From Corynebacterium marinum DSM 44953 (GTDB taxonomy: Bacteria; Actinomycetota; Actinomycetes; Mycobacteriales; Mycobacteriaceae): 64,000 nt of DNA. The position numbers and the translations under genes are program-made. Positions 37,199 through 46,264 of the stretch are shown one piece after another. The stretch lies in contig NZ_CP007790.1 in assembly GCF_000835165.1 (NCBI RefSeq), positions 682,001-746,000 on the forward strand, in the 5' to 3' direction. Below the pieces are notes generated by a model. The model worked only from the letters and a program-made list of their open reading frames with translations, ran no database searches and was not told the DNA's origin. Within the stretch, counting starts at the first letter, position 1. The number at the start of each line of letters is the position of its first letter.

Positions 37199-38154
37199 GG
37201 CGCTTCGCGGCACGCGCGCACGCCAAGGTCAACCTGCACCTCGGGGTCGGGGACCGCCGGGCGGACGGGTACCACGACCTCGTCACGGTGTTCCAGTCGC
37301 TCAGCCTCTCGGACACGGTGCGGCTCGACGTCGACGACGACGACCGGGTGACCTCGGGAAGCATCGTCGCCGGGCTGACCGTTGCGGGGCTGGACGCGGC
37401 GTCGGTGCCGACGGACAGCTCGAACCTGGCGTGGCGCGCCGTCGACAAACTCGTCGATTATTACCGGGCCAACCATGCACTGTCGGATGCTCCCCGGGTG
37501 GCGATCCACATCAATAAGGGCATCCCCACCGCCGGTGGAATGGCCGGAGGTTCCGCCGACGCGGCGGCGGCGCTCGTCGCGGCGCATGCCATGTTCAGTG
37601 GAACCTGCCCGGCCCTGCCCATGGACACTTTGTCGGAAATCGCTGCCGGGCTGGGGTCCGACGTCCCCTTCACTCTGCGGGGCGGCACAATGCTGGGCAC
37701 CGGCCGCGGCGAGCAGCTCACGCCGATGCTCTCCCGCGGCACATACCACTGGGCGCTGGCGTTCTTCACCGAAGGGCTGTCCACCCCGAAGGTGTTCCAC
37801 CAGCTCGATTTCCTCCGCTCAGGCGGCAGCACCAACGTCCCGCCTTCCCTGGACACGGGCGAGCTGGCCCGGGCGTTGACGACCGGGGATCCACGGCAGC
37901 TCGCGGCGGCCATGACGAACGACCTGCAGATACCGGCGCTCACGCTGCGACACGACATCGGTTATGTCCGGACGGCAGGCATGAATGCGGGTGCACTGGC
38001 CTCGATGGTGTCCGGCTCCGGTCCGACCGTGGCGTTCCTGTGCAGTTCCGAATTGCATGCCCGTGACGTTCTCGACGATCTGCTGGCGGACGGCAGCGCC
38101 TACTCCGGCACGGTCGCCCACGGACCGGCGAAGGGTGCGCACCTCATCTACTGA
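37195..38154 (+). CDS. ispE: 4-diphosphocytidyl-2-C-methyl-D-erythritol kinase
   Basis: 319 residues. GHMP kinase of the MEP isoprenoid pathway. [22 protein letters not shown] (N-terminal substrate motif), the ATP-binding [19 protein letters not shown], and [13 protein letters not shown] (motif 3). Feeds polyprenyl carriers, which Pmt in this window also uses. Translationally coupled to ksgA. The stop codon TGA is the start of a 20-bp palindrome, and the end overlaps the convergent HNH gene by 7 bp. Confidence 0.96.
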   Translation: MRRFAARAHAKVNLHLGVGDRRADGYHDLVTVFQSLSLSDTVRLDVDDDDRVTSGSIVAGLTVAGLDAASVPTDSSNLAWRAVDKLVDYYRANHALSDAPRVAIHINKGIPTAGGMAGGSADAAAALVAAHAMFSGTCPALPMDTLSEIAAGLGSDVPFTLRGGTMLGTGRGEQLTPMLSRGTYHWALAFFTEGLSTPKVFHQLDFLRSGGSTNVPPSLDTGELARALTTGDPRQLAAAMTNDLQIPALTLRHDIGYVRTAGMNAGALASMVSGSGPTVAFLCSSELHARDVLDDLLADGSAYSGTVAHGPAKGAHLIY

Positions 38155-39494
38155 GTGCGCCGTGGCGCACTCCCGTCCCCTTCCTCCGGGGGTTCGTCGA
38201 AGCTGTCCTCGTGCTCCCACACCTGCAGCAGGTCCTCGTCGCCGCGGGGGACAGGTCCGTCGAAGTACCGGTCGCGCCACTGTCCCATCGCTTCATCTGT
38301 GACCGCCGGCTGCCGGTTTTCCGAGGTGTAGGACTCGCCGTCCGGGAACCGGAACCGGATGAGCCCGGGATCCGAATCAATGTGCACGGTCATGGTGCCT
38401 GCGCTGACCAGCGCGTGGCAGCCGGAGCACAGCGGGATCAGATTGGCCAGCTCAGTGGTGCCGCCCTCCGCCCAGGGGACGATGTGGTGGAACTCCAGGA
38501 AGCGGGTGTGGTCGCAGCCGGGCCCGGCGCACTGGAAACCCCAGGCGTTGAGCAGTGCCTTCATCTGCGCCTGGGAGGCGAGGCGCGTGGCCCTGGTGAC
38601 CTTGAGCGCGAGCCCGGACCTGGACAGCAGGTGGTAACGGACCGAACCGTTGAGAACCGAGCGCATCAGCTGGCCGGTCCGCCCGCCGTGGTGGCCGGGG
38701 AGGAAGGCCCGGTTGTCCTGGGTGAACAAGACATTGACCTCCGCTCCCGGGGCGCGCACCCGGCTGAGCGGGTGGCTGCGCACCATGTGGATCAGGCCCA
38801 TGAAGGCGGTGAACACGGTGGCGGCCGGCGGCGGCCCGAACCGGGATGGCCGCGCCGGCTTCTCCGGCGCCCGCGCCTCCTCGACGAGCTTCTCGACGGC
38901 TGCGGGGTCCTCCAGCACCTCCTCGTCCACTCCGTCGATGTCGATGAGGTTCGCGAGCTCCGAGATCTTCAGCGCCGCCATGAACTCCGCCCCGCGCTCG
39001 GGGTCGAGGCGCCCCCAGATGCGGACCTCTCCGGTGTCGGGGTCGGTGACGACGGAGATCCGGTTGGCTGTAGGCCTGGCGTCGGGCTGATCCCGGCCGG
39101 CGAGCAGCAGGACCAGCTCGGCGAACGGGTGGGTGCGCGCCAGCTCGAGGAGCTCCTCCTCGTTGTCCGGGGTCATGTAGCGCAGCAGGAGGCGGACGAG
39201 GGAGTAGGAGAGGGCAGCGTCGAGAAACGCCTGCGCCAGCAGCGGAAATTTCTTCAGCCGCGCGCCGACGCCGAGGTATTCGTAGGCGGTGCGCCGGGCG
39301 ATGCCGTGTGTGCGTTGCAGCCATACGGCCGTGTTGGGTGCGCCGTGTGCACTGGCGAGTTCCCGGGCGTGAAACTCGGCGAGGGTGACGATGAAGCGTG
39401 CCTTGTAGCGGGTGAGCTGTCGGTGTGCATCGGTGATGTCGGCGGTGAGGTCGGTGTCGGACTGGTCGGTCAGAGTAGCGATGGTTGCGAGCAT
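38148..39494 (-). CDS. DUF222-HNH endonuclease family protein
   Basis: 448 residues, ATG preceded by GGGGA at 39500-39504. The N-terminal half is the helical DUF222 domain; the C-terminal part contains CDHTRFLEFHHIVPWAEGG and NLIPLCSGCH (about residues 325-360), an HNH nuclease with Cys pairs and the HH catalytic motif. This family (13E12-like in mycobacteria) is multi-copy and probably mobile or selfish in actinobacteria. A 20-bp palindrome lies at its 3' end (inside the last codons) and another 105 bp before its start. It separates ispE from uup. Confidence 0.88.
   Translation of the reverse strand: MLATIATLTDQSDTDLTADITDAHRQLTRYKARFIVTLAEFHARELASAHGAPNTAVWLQRTHGIARRTAYEYLGVGARLKKFPLLAQAFLDAALSYSLVRLLLRYMTPDNEEELLELARTHPFAELVLLLAGRDQPDARPTANRISVVTDPDTGEVRIWGRLDPERGAEFMAALKISELANLIDIDGVDEEVLEDPAAVEKLVEEARAPEKPARPSRFGPPPAATVFTAFMGLIHMVRSHPLSRVRAPGAEVNVLFTQDNRAFLPGHHGGRTGQLMRSVLNGSVRYHLLSRSGLALKVTRATRLASQAQMKALLNAWGFQCAGPGCDHTRFLEFHHIVPWAEGGTTELANLIPLCSGCHALVSAGTMTVHIDSDPGLIRFRFPDGESYTSENRQPAVTDEAMGQWRDRYFDGPVPRGDEDLLQVWEHEDSFDEPPEEGDGSAPRRTQ
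38153..38172. repeat. 20-bp palindrome, copy 1 (loop CGTG)
   Basis: GAGTGCGC-CGTG-GCGCACTC. It covers the ispE stop codon and the last codons of the HNH gene; both genes end here, so it could act as a two-way terminator. Confidence 0.85.
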
Positions 39495-39598
39495 CCTGTT
39501 GTCCCCGAGTAGTCGAATTAGCGTTCGATCATCCGCACCGTAACATGGGCCTCCGACATGACCTTCCTCGAAGAATAAGGCCAGCGCATGGCGTTGCG

Positions 39599-39618
39599 GA
39601 GTGCGCCGTTGCGCACTC
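39599..39618. repeat. 20-bp palindrome, copy 2 (loop CGTT), plus second hairpin
   Basis: GAGTGCGC-CGTT-GCGCACTC between the divergent HNH and uup genes, not at any 3' end. A further hairpin, GGAC-T-GCGT / ACGC-GTCC, follows at 39623-39642. Confidence 0.85.
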
Positions 39619-39751
39619 CCGCGGACTGCGTCGCACGCGTCCTTCCGCGCCGCGACCGGGGTGAAAATCACGAGAAATAGGAAGTCGGTTCCGACTGCAG
39701 CCCCGGAAGTTAACGTCCTGCCCCTTCGTCGGCCTAGACTCTGCAGTTGAT

Positions 39752-41554
39752 ATGGCGAACCTGATCAATCTCGAGAATGTCTCCAAGTCCTGGGGTCTCA
39801 AGACCCTGCTCGACGGCGTGAGCCTCGGCGTCCAGACCGGCGAACGCATCGGCGTCGTCGGTCTCAACGGCGGCGGCAAGACCACCCTCCTGGAGGTCCT
39901 CACCGGCGTTGAGGAACCCGACTCCGGCCGTGTGTCCCACAACTCCGACCTGCGGATGGCGGTGGTCACGCAGCGGGCGAACCTCAGGGACGAGGACACC
40001 GTCGCGGACGTCGTCCTCGCGCCGCTGGGCCTGCAGACCTTCGAATGGGCGTCCAACGCGCTGGTCCGCGAGGTGCTCGGCGGCCTGGGCGTGGCGGACC
40101 TCGGTCTGGACACGAAGGTCGGGGGGCTCTCCGGCGGAGAGCGCCGCCGGGTGAACCTCGCGGCGGCGCTGGTGCGCGATCTCGACCTCGTCGTCCTCGA
40201 CGAGCCGACCAACCACCTCGACGTCGAGGGCGTGCAGTGGCTGGCGGAGCATCTGCTCAACCGGAAGATCGCGATCGTCGTGGTCACGCACGACCGCTGG
40301 TTCCTCGACATCGTCGCAACCGTGACGTGGGAGGTGCACGACGGCCGCGTCGACATCTACGAGGGCGGCTACAACGACTGGATCTTCGCCCGCGCGGAAC
40401 GCGCCCGGCAGGCCGACGCCATCGAACAGCGCCGCCAGAACCTCGCCCGCAAGGAGCTGGCCTGGCTGCGCCGTGGCGCACCCGCGCGAACCTCCAAGCC
40501 CCGCTACCGCATCGAGTCGGCCGAGGCGCTCATCGCCGACGTTCCTTCCCCGCGCGACTCCGTCGAGCTCACGGCCTTCTCGCGCCAACGGCAGGGCAAG
40601 GTCGTCATCGAACTTGAGGACGCCCGCGTGGAGGCCCCGGACGGGCGCATGCTCGTCGACCATCTGACCTGGCGGCTGTCGCCCGGCGAGCGCATCGGCC
40701 TCGTCGGTGTCAACGGTTCCGGAAAGACCACGCTCCTGCGCACGCTCGCCGGCGAGCATCCCCTCGCCGAGGGCAGGCGCATCCAGGGGCAGACCGTCCG
40801 GCTGGGCTGGTTGCGTCAGGAGCTCGACGATCTTGATCCCACTATGCGGCTCATCGACGCCGTGGAGGATGTCGCCTCCTACGTCCAGCTGGGCAAGAAG
40901 GAGCTTTCCGCGTCCCAGCTCGCCGAACGGCTCGGATTCTCCGCGAAGCGTCAGCGCACCCCGGTCGGGGACCTCTCCGGCGGCGAGCGCCGCCGGCTGC
41001 AGCTCACCCGGGTGCTCATGGCGGAACCGAATGTCCTGCTTCTCGACGAGCCCACCAACGACCTCGACATCGACACCCTCCAGGAGCTGGAGTCCCTCCT
41101 CGATTCCTGGCCGGGCACCCTCGTGGTCATCTCCCACGACCGCTATCTCATCGAGCGCGTCGCAGACTCCACGTGGGCTCTGTTCGGGGACGGAAACCTC
41201 ACCAACCTGCCCCGCGGGATCGAGCAGTACCTGGAGATCCGGCGCGACATGGCCGCGGCGGCCGGTTCCGGTCCGCTGGATCTCGGCGAGAAGGACCGGG
41301 CGGTCGTCGAAAAGCAGGACGGTCTGAGCTCGCAGGAAGAGCGTGACCTGCGTAAGCAGTTCAACGCTCTGGAACGGAAGATCGGGAAACTCGACCCGAA
41401 GATAGAGAAGATCCACGCGGACATGGCTGCCGCGGCTGAGACGATGGACACGGGCACACTGGCTGACCTGGACGGAAAGCTCAAGGCCCTCGAGTCCGAG
41501 CGGGAGGAGCTGGAGATGGAGTGGCTCGAGCTGGGGGAGCAGCTGGAGGCCTAA
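39752..41554 (+). CDS. uup: ABC-F family ATPase (Uup-like)
   Basis: 600 residues, two ATP-binding cassettes and no membrane domain. NBD1: GLNGGGKTTLLEVL, LSGGERRRVNLAAAL, LVVLDEPTNHLD. NBD2: GVNGSGKTTLLRTL, LSGGERRRLQLTRVL, LLLDEPTNDLD. The linker is short and arginine-rich (RRQNLARKELAWLRRG). The C-terminal ~85 residues form a predicted coiled coil (EERDLRKQFNALERKIGKLD), typical of Uup, which acts on the ribosome or in DNA transactions. TAGACT (39735-39740) may be its -10, giving a leader of about 5 nt. Overlaps the redoxin gene by 4 bp. Confidence 0.92.
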   Translation: MANLINLENVSKSWGLKTLLDGVSLGVQTGERIGVVGLNGGGKTTLLEVLTGVEEPDSGRVSHNSDLRMAVVTQRANLRDEDTVADVVLAPLGLQTFEWASNALVREVLGGLGVADLGLDTKVGGLSGGERRRVNLAAALVRDLDLVVLDEPTNHLDVEGVQWLAEHLLNRKIAIVVVTHDRWFLDIVATVTWEVHDGRVDIYEGGYNDWIFARAERARQADAIEQRRQNLARKELAWLRRGAPARTSKPRYRIESAEALIADVPSPRDSVELTAFSRQRQGKVVIELEDARVEAPDGRMLVDHLTWRLSPGERIGLVGVNGSGKTTLLRTLAGEHPLAEGRRIQGQTVRLGWLRQELDDLDPTMRLIDAVEDVASYVQLGKKELSASQLAERLGFSAKRQRTPVGDLSGGERRRLQLTRVLMAEPNVLLLDEPTNDLDIDTLQELESLLDSWPGTLVVISHDRYLIERVADSTWALFGDGNLTNLPRGIEQYLEIRRDMAAAAGSGPLDLGEKDRAVVEKQDGLSSQEERDLRKQFNALERKIGKLDPKIEKIHADMAAAAETMDTGTLADLDGKLKALESEREELEMEWLELGEQLEA

Positions 41555-42018
41555 GTCTCCGTCAGCAGCGTTCCCAGCCACACGCCGAGCACCAGGTCGT
41601 CGAGCTTTCCGAACCAGGTCTGTCGGACTCGGCCCCGCCGGTCGACGAGCATGGTGGCGGGCGTGCCCTCGAGCCGCCAGCGTTTCATCGTCAGCGGCAG
41701 GATGTCCCCGGGCCGGTCGACGCCGACGGGGAAGGTCACGCCGAACTCGGCGAGGAACACCGCGAGGGCGGCCGGCGTCATGACGTCGTGGTGTTCGAAG
41801 ACGCTGTGGATTCCGATGACCGCCACCTGATCGGCCTTCACCAGACGGTGGACCCGCTGCGCCTGGGGGATCCCGTTGTTGACGCAGCCCGGGCAGAGCA
41901 TCTGGAAGAACTCGACGAGCACCACCCGCCCGTGCAGGTCCTCCGGAGTCAACGCTTCTGAGTTGAACCACTCGACGACATCGAAGTCGAAGAGCTCTGC
42001 GTTGGCGGGTGGAGCCAT
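41551..42018 (-). CDS. Thioredoxin-like (TlpA/peroxiredoxin-type) protein
   Basis: 155 residues. Thioredoxin fold with VVLVEFFQMLCPGCVNNGIPQ: a CPGC active site. Later GTPATMLVDRRGRVR, containing the cis-Pro. No signal peptide, so cytoplasmic. Probable thiol oxidoreductase; partner unknown. GGGGAGG lies 6 bp before the ATG, and minus-strand TAGAAT (42050-42055) is a good -10. Confidence 0.83.
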   Translation of the reverse strand: MAPPANAELFDFDVVEWFNSEALTPEDLHGRVVLVEFFQMLCPGCVNNGIPQAQRVHRLVKADQVAVIGIHSVFEHHDVMTPAALAVFLAEFGVTFPVGVDRPGDILPLTMKRWRLEGTPATMLVDRRGRVRQTWFGKLDDLVLGVWLGTLLTET

Positions 42019-42091
42019 GACAACCTCCCCATATGGTGGCTTGGGTCACATTCTACGTGTCTGCCGGATCAGGGGCGCATGCTCCGTGGGA

Positions 42092-43315
42092 TCAGGCCCA
42101 GCCTTCAGGGACCACCCCGGTCAGGGACATGATCGAATAGATGAAGGCGGCGACATAGACGCTGATGATCGTCCACTGGATCACCGGATGAGAAACCACC
42201 CCGGCCGCCCAGCCGGGAGTTCGGTCGCCGTAGGAGCGGGCTGCCCGGAGCAGGAGCACCGGGACCACTGACATGATCGCGCCGGCGAAACCGCCTGCGT
42301 AGGACAAGGCGGAGACGAAACCTCCCAGACCTGCGAGCACGATAGACATCGGCGGGATGACCGTGAGCAGGAGAGCCGCGAGACGCGTCCGACCCAATTC
42401 CCCCCAGTGGAAGATGTTCATGACGTTGCGCATCATGGTGAAGCCGATGGCGAGGAATGAGGTCAGCATCGCCGCCAGGGCGAAGATATTCGCCAGGTAG
42501 TACGCCACCGGGCCGAGGCGGTCGCCCCACGCCACGGTGACCACTTCGGTGACTTCAGTACCCAGAAGACCCAGGGCGGCGAACGGCACGAGTGTGAGGG
42601 TGAACCCGGTTGCCGCCATCCCCGCGATGATGGCCTTCGGAAGAAGATCAGGAGTCTCCTCCATGCCGCGGGCCATTTCGGGGACCACGTACTGGGCGAG
42701 GAAGGTGAAGACAGCCAGGTTCATGATGGGGATGATGAAGTAGGGGTGGAACACCGCCAGGTTATCCAGGCTCATTCCCGGGCCCAGAACCGTCCACCCC
42801 ACAAGGATCAGGACAATGGCGGCCATGCCCACTGTGATTGTCGCTTCCGCGATGCCAGTGGCGTGAAGCCCCTTCCACATGACGAGTGATCCGACCGCAT
42901 AGAACACCAACGTGCCGATGGCCGGAGGGATGCCGAAAATGTTGTTGATGAGCATGCCCGAACCGGCTGCGTAGGCGATGAGTGCACCGACACCGTTGAC
43001 GATGATCGCCGCAAACACCAACCACCGGCCGAACTGGCCGAGGTATTTCTCAGCGAGACCGGACAACTGCAACGGTTCTTTGGTCCGCATAGACACTTCG
43101 GCCACGTAGAGCATTGAGATGGTGGTCAGGGTGCCGGCGATGAGCAGCGCCACAACCAGCGCGAGGAATCCGCCGTTGCGGGCAGCGAACGGGAGACTGA
43201 GGATGCCGGCACCGATGTTGGTGCCGTAGATCAGCGCGACGCCCTGCCAGAAGGACAGGCCATGGGTCTGCGCTGGAGCGTCGTTCGGTGCCTGGGACAC
43301 GGTAGAGGAGGTCAT
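42092..43315 (-). CDS. Amino acid permease of the GABA cluster
   Basis: 407 residues, eleven hydrophobic helices. GVALIYGTNIGAGILSLPFAA is the first helix of the AAAP/HAAAP superfamily (the G-x-G-I-L-x-L-P motif) rather than the classical GabP of the APC family. Because it follows gabT-gabD on the same strand it probably imports GABA. ATG 43315 has GAAAGG 6 bp upstream; the upstream in-frame ATG (43333) is less likely. 29 bp after the gabD stop. Confidence 0.8.
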   Translation of the reverse strand: MTSSTVSQAPNDAPAQTHGLSFWQGVALIYGTNIGAGILSLPFAARNGGFLALVVALLIAGTLTTISMLYVAEVSMRTKEPLQLSGLAEKYLGQFGRWLVFAAIIVNGVGALIAYAAGSGMLINNIFGIPPAIGTLVFYAVGSLVMWKGLHATGIAEATITVGMAAIVLILVGWTVLGPGMSLDNLAVFHPYFIIPIMNLAVFTFLAQYVVPEMARGMEETPDLLPKAIIAGMAATGFTLTLVPFAALGLLGTEVTEVVTVAWGDRLGPVAYYLANIFALAAMLTSFLAIGFTMMRNVMNIFHWGELGRTRLAALLLTVIPPMSIVLAGLGGFVSALSYAGGFAGAIMSVVPVLLLRAARSYGDRTPGWAAGVVSHPVIQWTIISVYVAAFIYSIMSLTGVVPEGWA

Positions 43316-43344
43316 GTCCGGCCTTTCTGTCATAGGGGAGTTAA

Positions 43345-44811
43345 TCAGGGGGTGGCGAGATACTTGATGTCGAGGTATTCCTCGATGCCTTCCACGCCGC
43401 CTTCGCGTCCGAAGCCGGACTGGCCGATTCCGCCGAAGGGTGCGGCGGGGTCGGAGATCGCCGCGCGGTTGATGCCGATCATTCCCGCCCGCAGGTTCTG
43501 CGCCAGGAACGATGCGCCTTCCACGGATTCGCTGAATCCGTAGGCGGCGAGACCGAACTCGGTGTTGTTGGCGAGACGAACCCCTTCTGCCAGGGTGTCG
43601 AAGGGTGTGACGGTGATGACCGGGCCGAAGATCTCCTGGGTGAGGATGTCCTGTCCGGGAGGCACGTCGGTGAGGACGGTCGGCTCGAAGAAGTAGCCTG
43701 GTCCGTCGACAGCGTGGCCGCCGGTGACCACCGTCGCCCCGGCCTGGACAGCGGAGTCGACGAGCCGGGCGATGCGGTTGCGCTGGGCGGCGGTGATGAT
43801 CGGACCCAGGGTGGAGCCTTCCTGGAGCCCGTGGCCGGTCCGGTAGGAGGACATCCGTTCCACGAGGCGGGAGGTGAAGTCCTCCACGACCGAACGGTGC
43901 ACGAGGATCCGGTTGGCTGCCGTGCAGGCTTCACCGCCGTTGCGCATCTTGGCGAAGATTGCGCCGTCCACGGCCTTGTCCAGGTCAGCGTCTTCGGCGA
44001 CCACGAAGGGGGCGTTCCCGCCGAGTTCCATGGAGGTGCGCAGAAGACCATCGGCCGACTGCCGGACGAGCTGCCGCCCCACCGGCGTGGAGCCGGTGAA
44101 GGTGACCTTCCGCAGCCGTGGGTCGGACATGAGCTCGGTGGACAACTCGGCTGCGCGGGTGGTGGGGATGATGGAGACGAGACCGTCGGGGGCGTCGTAA
44201 CGACCGAATACCTCGGCGAGCACCTCACCGAACAGCAACATTGTCAGGGGGGTCTCAGCAGCGGGTTTGACCAGGACGGGACATCCTGCGGCCAGCGCCG
44301 GGGCGATCTTCCGTGCGGCCATGGCCAGAGGGAAGTTCCAGGGGGTGATGGCCAGGACCGGGCCGACCGGCGTGCGGGTGACGGTCATGCGGCCGAGCCC
44401 GGTGGGTGACAGGCCGTGGCGGCCGGGGATTCGGACCGCCTCTTCCGCGAACCAGCGGAAGTACTCTGCTCCGTAGGCCACCTCGCCCCGGGCTTCTGCG
44501 AGGGGCTTGCCCATCTCGAGGGTCATGACGGTGGCGAATTGCTCGGCCCGCTCGGACAGCGCGGCGAATACTGCGGTGAGAATCTCGGAGCGGCGACGCG
44601 GAGTGACCGCTGCCCACTGTTGCTGCGCGGTGACGGCGGCGTCGAGAGCGGCGTTCCAGTCCGGCGAATCCGCGTCTGCGACCCGGGCGATCACTCGGCC
44701 GGTAGCGGGGTCCTCGACCTCGAAGGTGGCGCCGGAGGTCGCCGGACGGTTGCTCAGGCCGAGCCACAATCCGAGGGGCACGTTGAACGGGAGGGATGGT
44801 GCGGAACTCAC
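43345..44811 (-). CDS. gabD: Succinate-semialdehyde dehydrogenase
   Basis: 488 residues. Aldehyde dehydrogenase superfamily: ITPWNFPLAMAARKIAPALAAGCPVLVKPA (NAD(P) binding), TFTGSTPVGRQL, the catalytic ELGGNAPFVV (Glu) and NGGEACTAANRILV (Cys). Oxidises succinate semialdehyde from GabT to succinate, feeding the TCA cycle. GTG start overlaps the gabT stop (GTGA), so translation is coupled. NADP preference is likely for GabD but not shown. Confidence 0.93.
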   Translation of the reverse strand: MSSAPSLPFNVPLGLWLGLSNRPATSGATFEVEDPATGRVIARVADADSPDWNAALDAAVTAQQQWAAVTPRRRSEILTAVFAALSERAEQFATVMTLEMGKPLAEARGEVAYGAEYFRWFAEEAVRIPGRHGLSPTGLGRMTVTRTPVGPVLAITPWNFPLAMAARKIAPALAAGCPVLVKPAAETPLTMLLFGEVLAEVFGRYDAPDGLVSIIPTTRAAELSTELMSDPRLRKVTFTGSTPVGRQLVRQSADGLLRTSMELGGNAPFVVAEDADLDKAVDGAIFAKMRNGGEACTAANRILVHRSVVEDFTSRLVERMSSYRTGHGLQEGSTLGPIITAAQRNRIARLVDSAVQAGATVVTGGHAVDGPGYFFEPTVLTDVPPGQDILTQEIFGPVITVTPFDTLAEGVRLANNTEFGLAAYGFSESVEGASFLAQNLRAGMIGINRAAISDPAAPFGGIGQSGFGREGGVEGIEEYLDIKYLATP

Positions 44812-46148
44812 TGGTTCTCCTCGGACTCGGTGGTGATGGCGTCGGCCAGAATGCGCAGTCCCTCGCGGAGCAGATCCTCGCTGATCACCAGCGGGGGGAG
44901 TAGACGTATGACATTGCCGTCCATCCCGCAGGTGAGGATAAGGACGCCCGCCGCCTTGCAGGAGGCGGCGACGGCGGCGGTCAGAGTCGGGTCGGGGCGG
45001 CCGGCGGCGTCCACGATCTCGAGGGCTACCATGCCCCCGCGCCCCCGGACCTCGGCGACAGTTCCCTGCTCCGCAAGGGGATCGAGGATCTCCCGGATGA
45101 TGGTCTCGATCTGCCGGGCGCGGCCCGGGAGGTCATGGGTCTCCATCTCGGTAATGGAGGCAAGTGCGGCGGCGCACGCGACGGGGTTGCCGCCGTAGGT
45201 CCCTCCCAGACCGCCCGTGACCGGGGCGTCCATGATCTCGGCGCGGCCGGTGACGGCGGAGAGCGGCATTCCACCGGCAATTCCCTTGGCCAGTGTGATC
45301 AGGTCAGGGACAACACCTTCGTCGTCGCACGCGAACCAGGAACCTGTCCGGCACATACCCGACTGGATTTCGTCTGCCACGAAGACCACGTCGTTCTCGG
45401 TGCACCATGCGGACAGGGCCGGAAGGAAGCCCTTGGCGGGTTCGATGAAACCACCCTCACCCTGGATCGGCTCGATGACCACGCAGGCGAGGTTTTCTGC
45501 TCCCACCTGCAGTTCGATGGCGCGGATCGCCCGTTCGGCGGCTTCCGCCCCGGCAAGGCCGTCACGCAGCGGGTAGGACATCGGTACCCGGTAGACCTCG
45601 CCCGCGAGCGGGCCGAAACCGGTCTTGTACGGCTTGTTCTTGGCGGTCATGGCCATGGTCAGGTTGGTTCGGCCGTGGTAGGCGTTGTCGAAGACGACCA
45701 CGGCGTTACGGCCCGTGTACGCGCGGGAAATCTTGATGGCGTTCTCCACCGCCTCTGCGCCGGAGTTCAGGAGCACCGTCTTCTTCCGGTGATGTCCCGG
45801 GGTGATCTCGTTCAGCTTCTCGGCAACCGCCACGTAGGACTCATAGGGTGAGACCATGAAACATGTGTGGGTGAAATGCGCGGCTGCGTCCGCGACAGCT
45901 TCAACCACTTTCCTGTTCGAGGCTCCGACGCTGGTGACGGCAATGCCGGAGGCGAAGTCGATGAAGGAGTTTCCGTCGGCGTCGACGAGAACACCGCCAT
46001 CTGCATCCACCACCCAGCCGGGGAGACCCGGGGTGACGGCGGCGGTGACCGCTGCCTCGCGGCGCCGGGTCAGTTCGAGGCTGTTCGGGCCCGGGTAGTC
46101 GGTGGACACCTGCCGTTGCTGCGGCAGCCGGTAGAAGAGGTCGTCCAT
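44808..46148 (-). CDS. gabT: 4-aminobutyrate aminotransferase
   Basis: 446 residues. Class III PLP aminotransferase: FIDFASGIAVTSVGASNRKV, LLNSGAEAVENAIKISRAYTGR, VIEPIQGEGGFIEP, FVADEIQSGMCRTG (Asp-Glu) and TLAKGIAGGMPLSAVTGR with the PLP lysine. Converts GABA and 2-oxoglutarate to succinate semialdehyde and glutamate. First gene of the operon gabT-gabD-permease, divergent from the PucR-type regulator. Confidence 0.94.
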   Translation of the reverse strand: MDDLFYRLPQQRQVSTDYPGPNSLELTRRREAAVTAAVTPGLPGWVVDADGGVLVDADGNSFIDFASGIAVTSVGASNRKVVEAVADAAAHFTHTCFMVSPYESYVAVAEKLNEITPGHHRKKTVLLNSGAEAVENAIKISRAYTGRNAVVVFDNAYHGRTNLTMAMTAKNKPYKTGFGPLAGEVYRVPMSYPLRDGLAGAEAAERAIRAIELQVGAENLACVVIEPIQGEGGFIEPAKGFLPALSAWCTENDVVFVADEIQSGMCRTGSWFACDDEGVVPDLITLAKGIAGGMPLSAVTGRAEIMDAPVTGGLGGTYGGNPVACAAALASITEMETHDLPGRARQIETIIREILDPLAEQGTVAEVRGRGGMVALEIVDAAGRPDPTLTAAVAASCKAAGVLILTCGMDGNVIRLLPPLVISEDLLREGLRILADAITTESEENQ

Positions 46149-46264
46149 TGGAACTCCTTCACATGAGGTGGATCGGGTGATGTCCTGAGTATGTTCGCTG
46201 TGATGTGTCCGGAGCCATATACAATCAGGCGAAAATTCTCTCTCGGATTAGACGGAATGGACAA
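46149..46264. promoter_or_regulatory. Divergent gabT/gabR control region
   Basis: Contains TACAAT (46219-46224; possible gabR -10) and two direct copies of GTGATGT (46177-46183 and 46200-46206), 23 bp apart, placed just upstream of gabT. They are candidate sites for GabR. An in-frame GTG at 46205 lies before the -10 and is therefore unlikely to start gabR. Confidence 0.4.

Noticed and set aside
40471..40490. A fifth palindrome-like sequence inside uup (GCGCCGTGGCGCAC)
   Set aside because: Only the inner part matches and it lies in coding sequence of a conserved protein; probably chance in GC-rich DNA.
46205..46264. GTG 46205 as gabR start
   Set aside because: It lies upstream of the probable -10 box TACAAT (46219-46224) and the family domain begins after ATG 46265.
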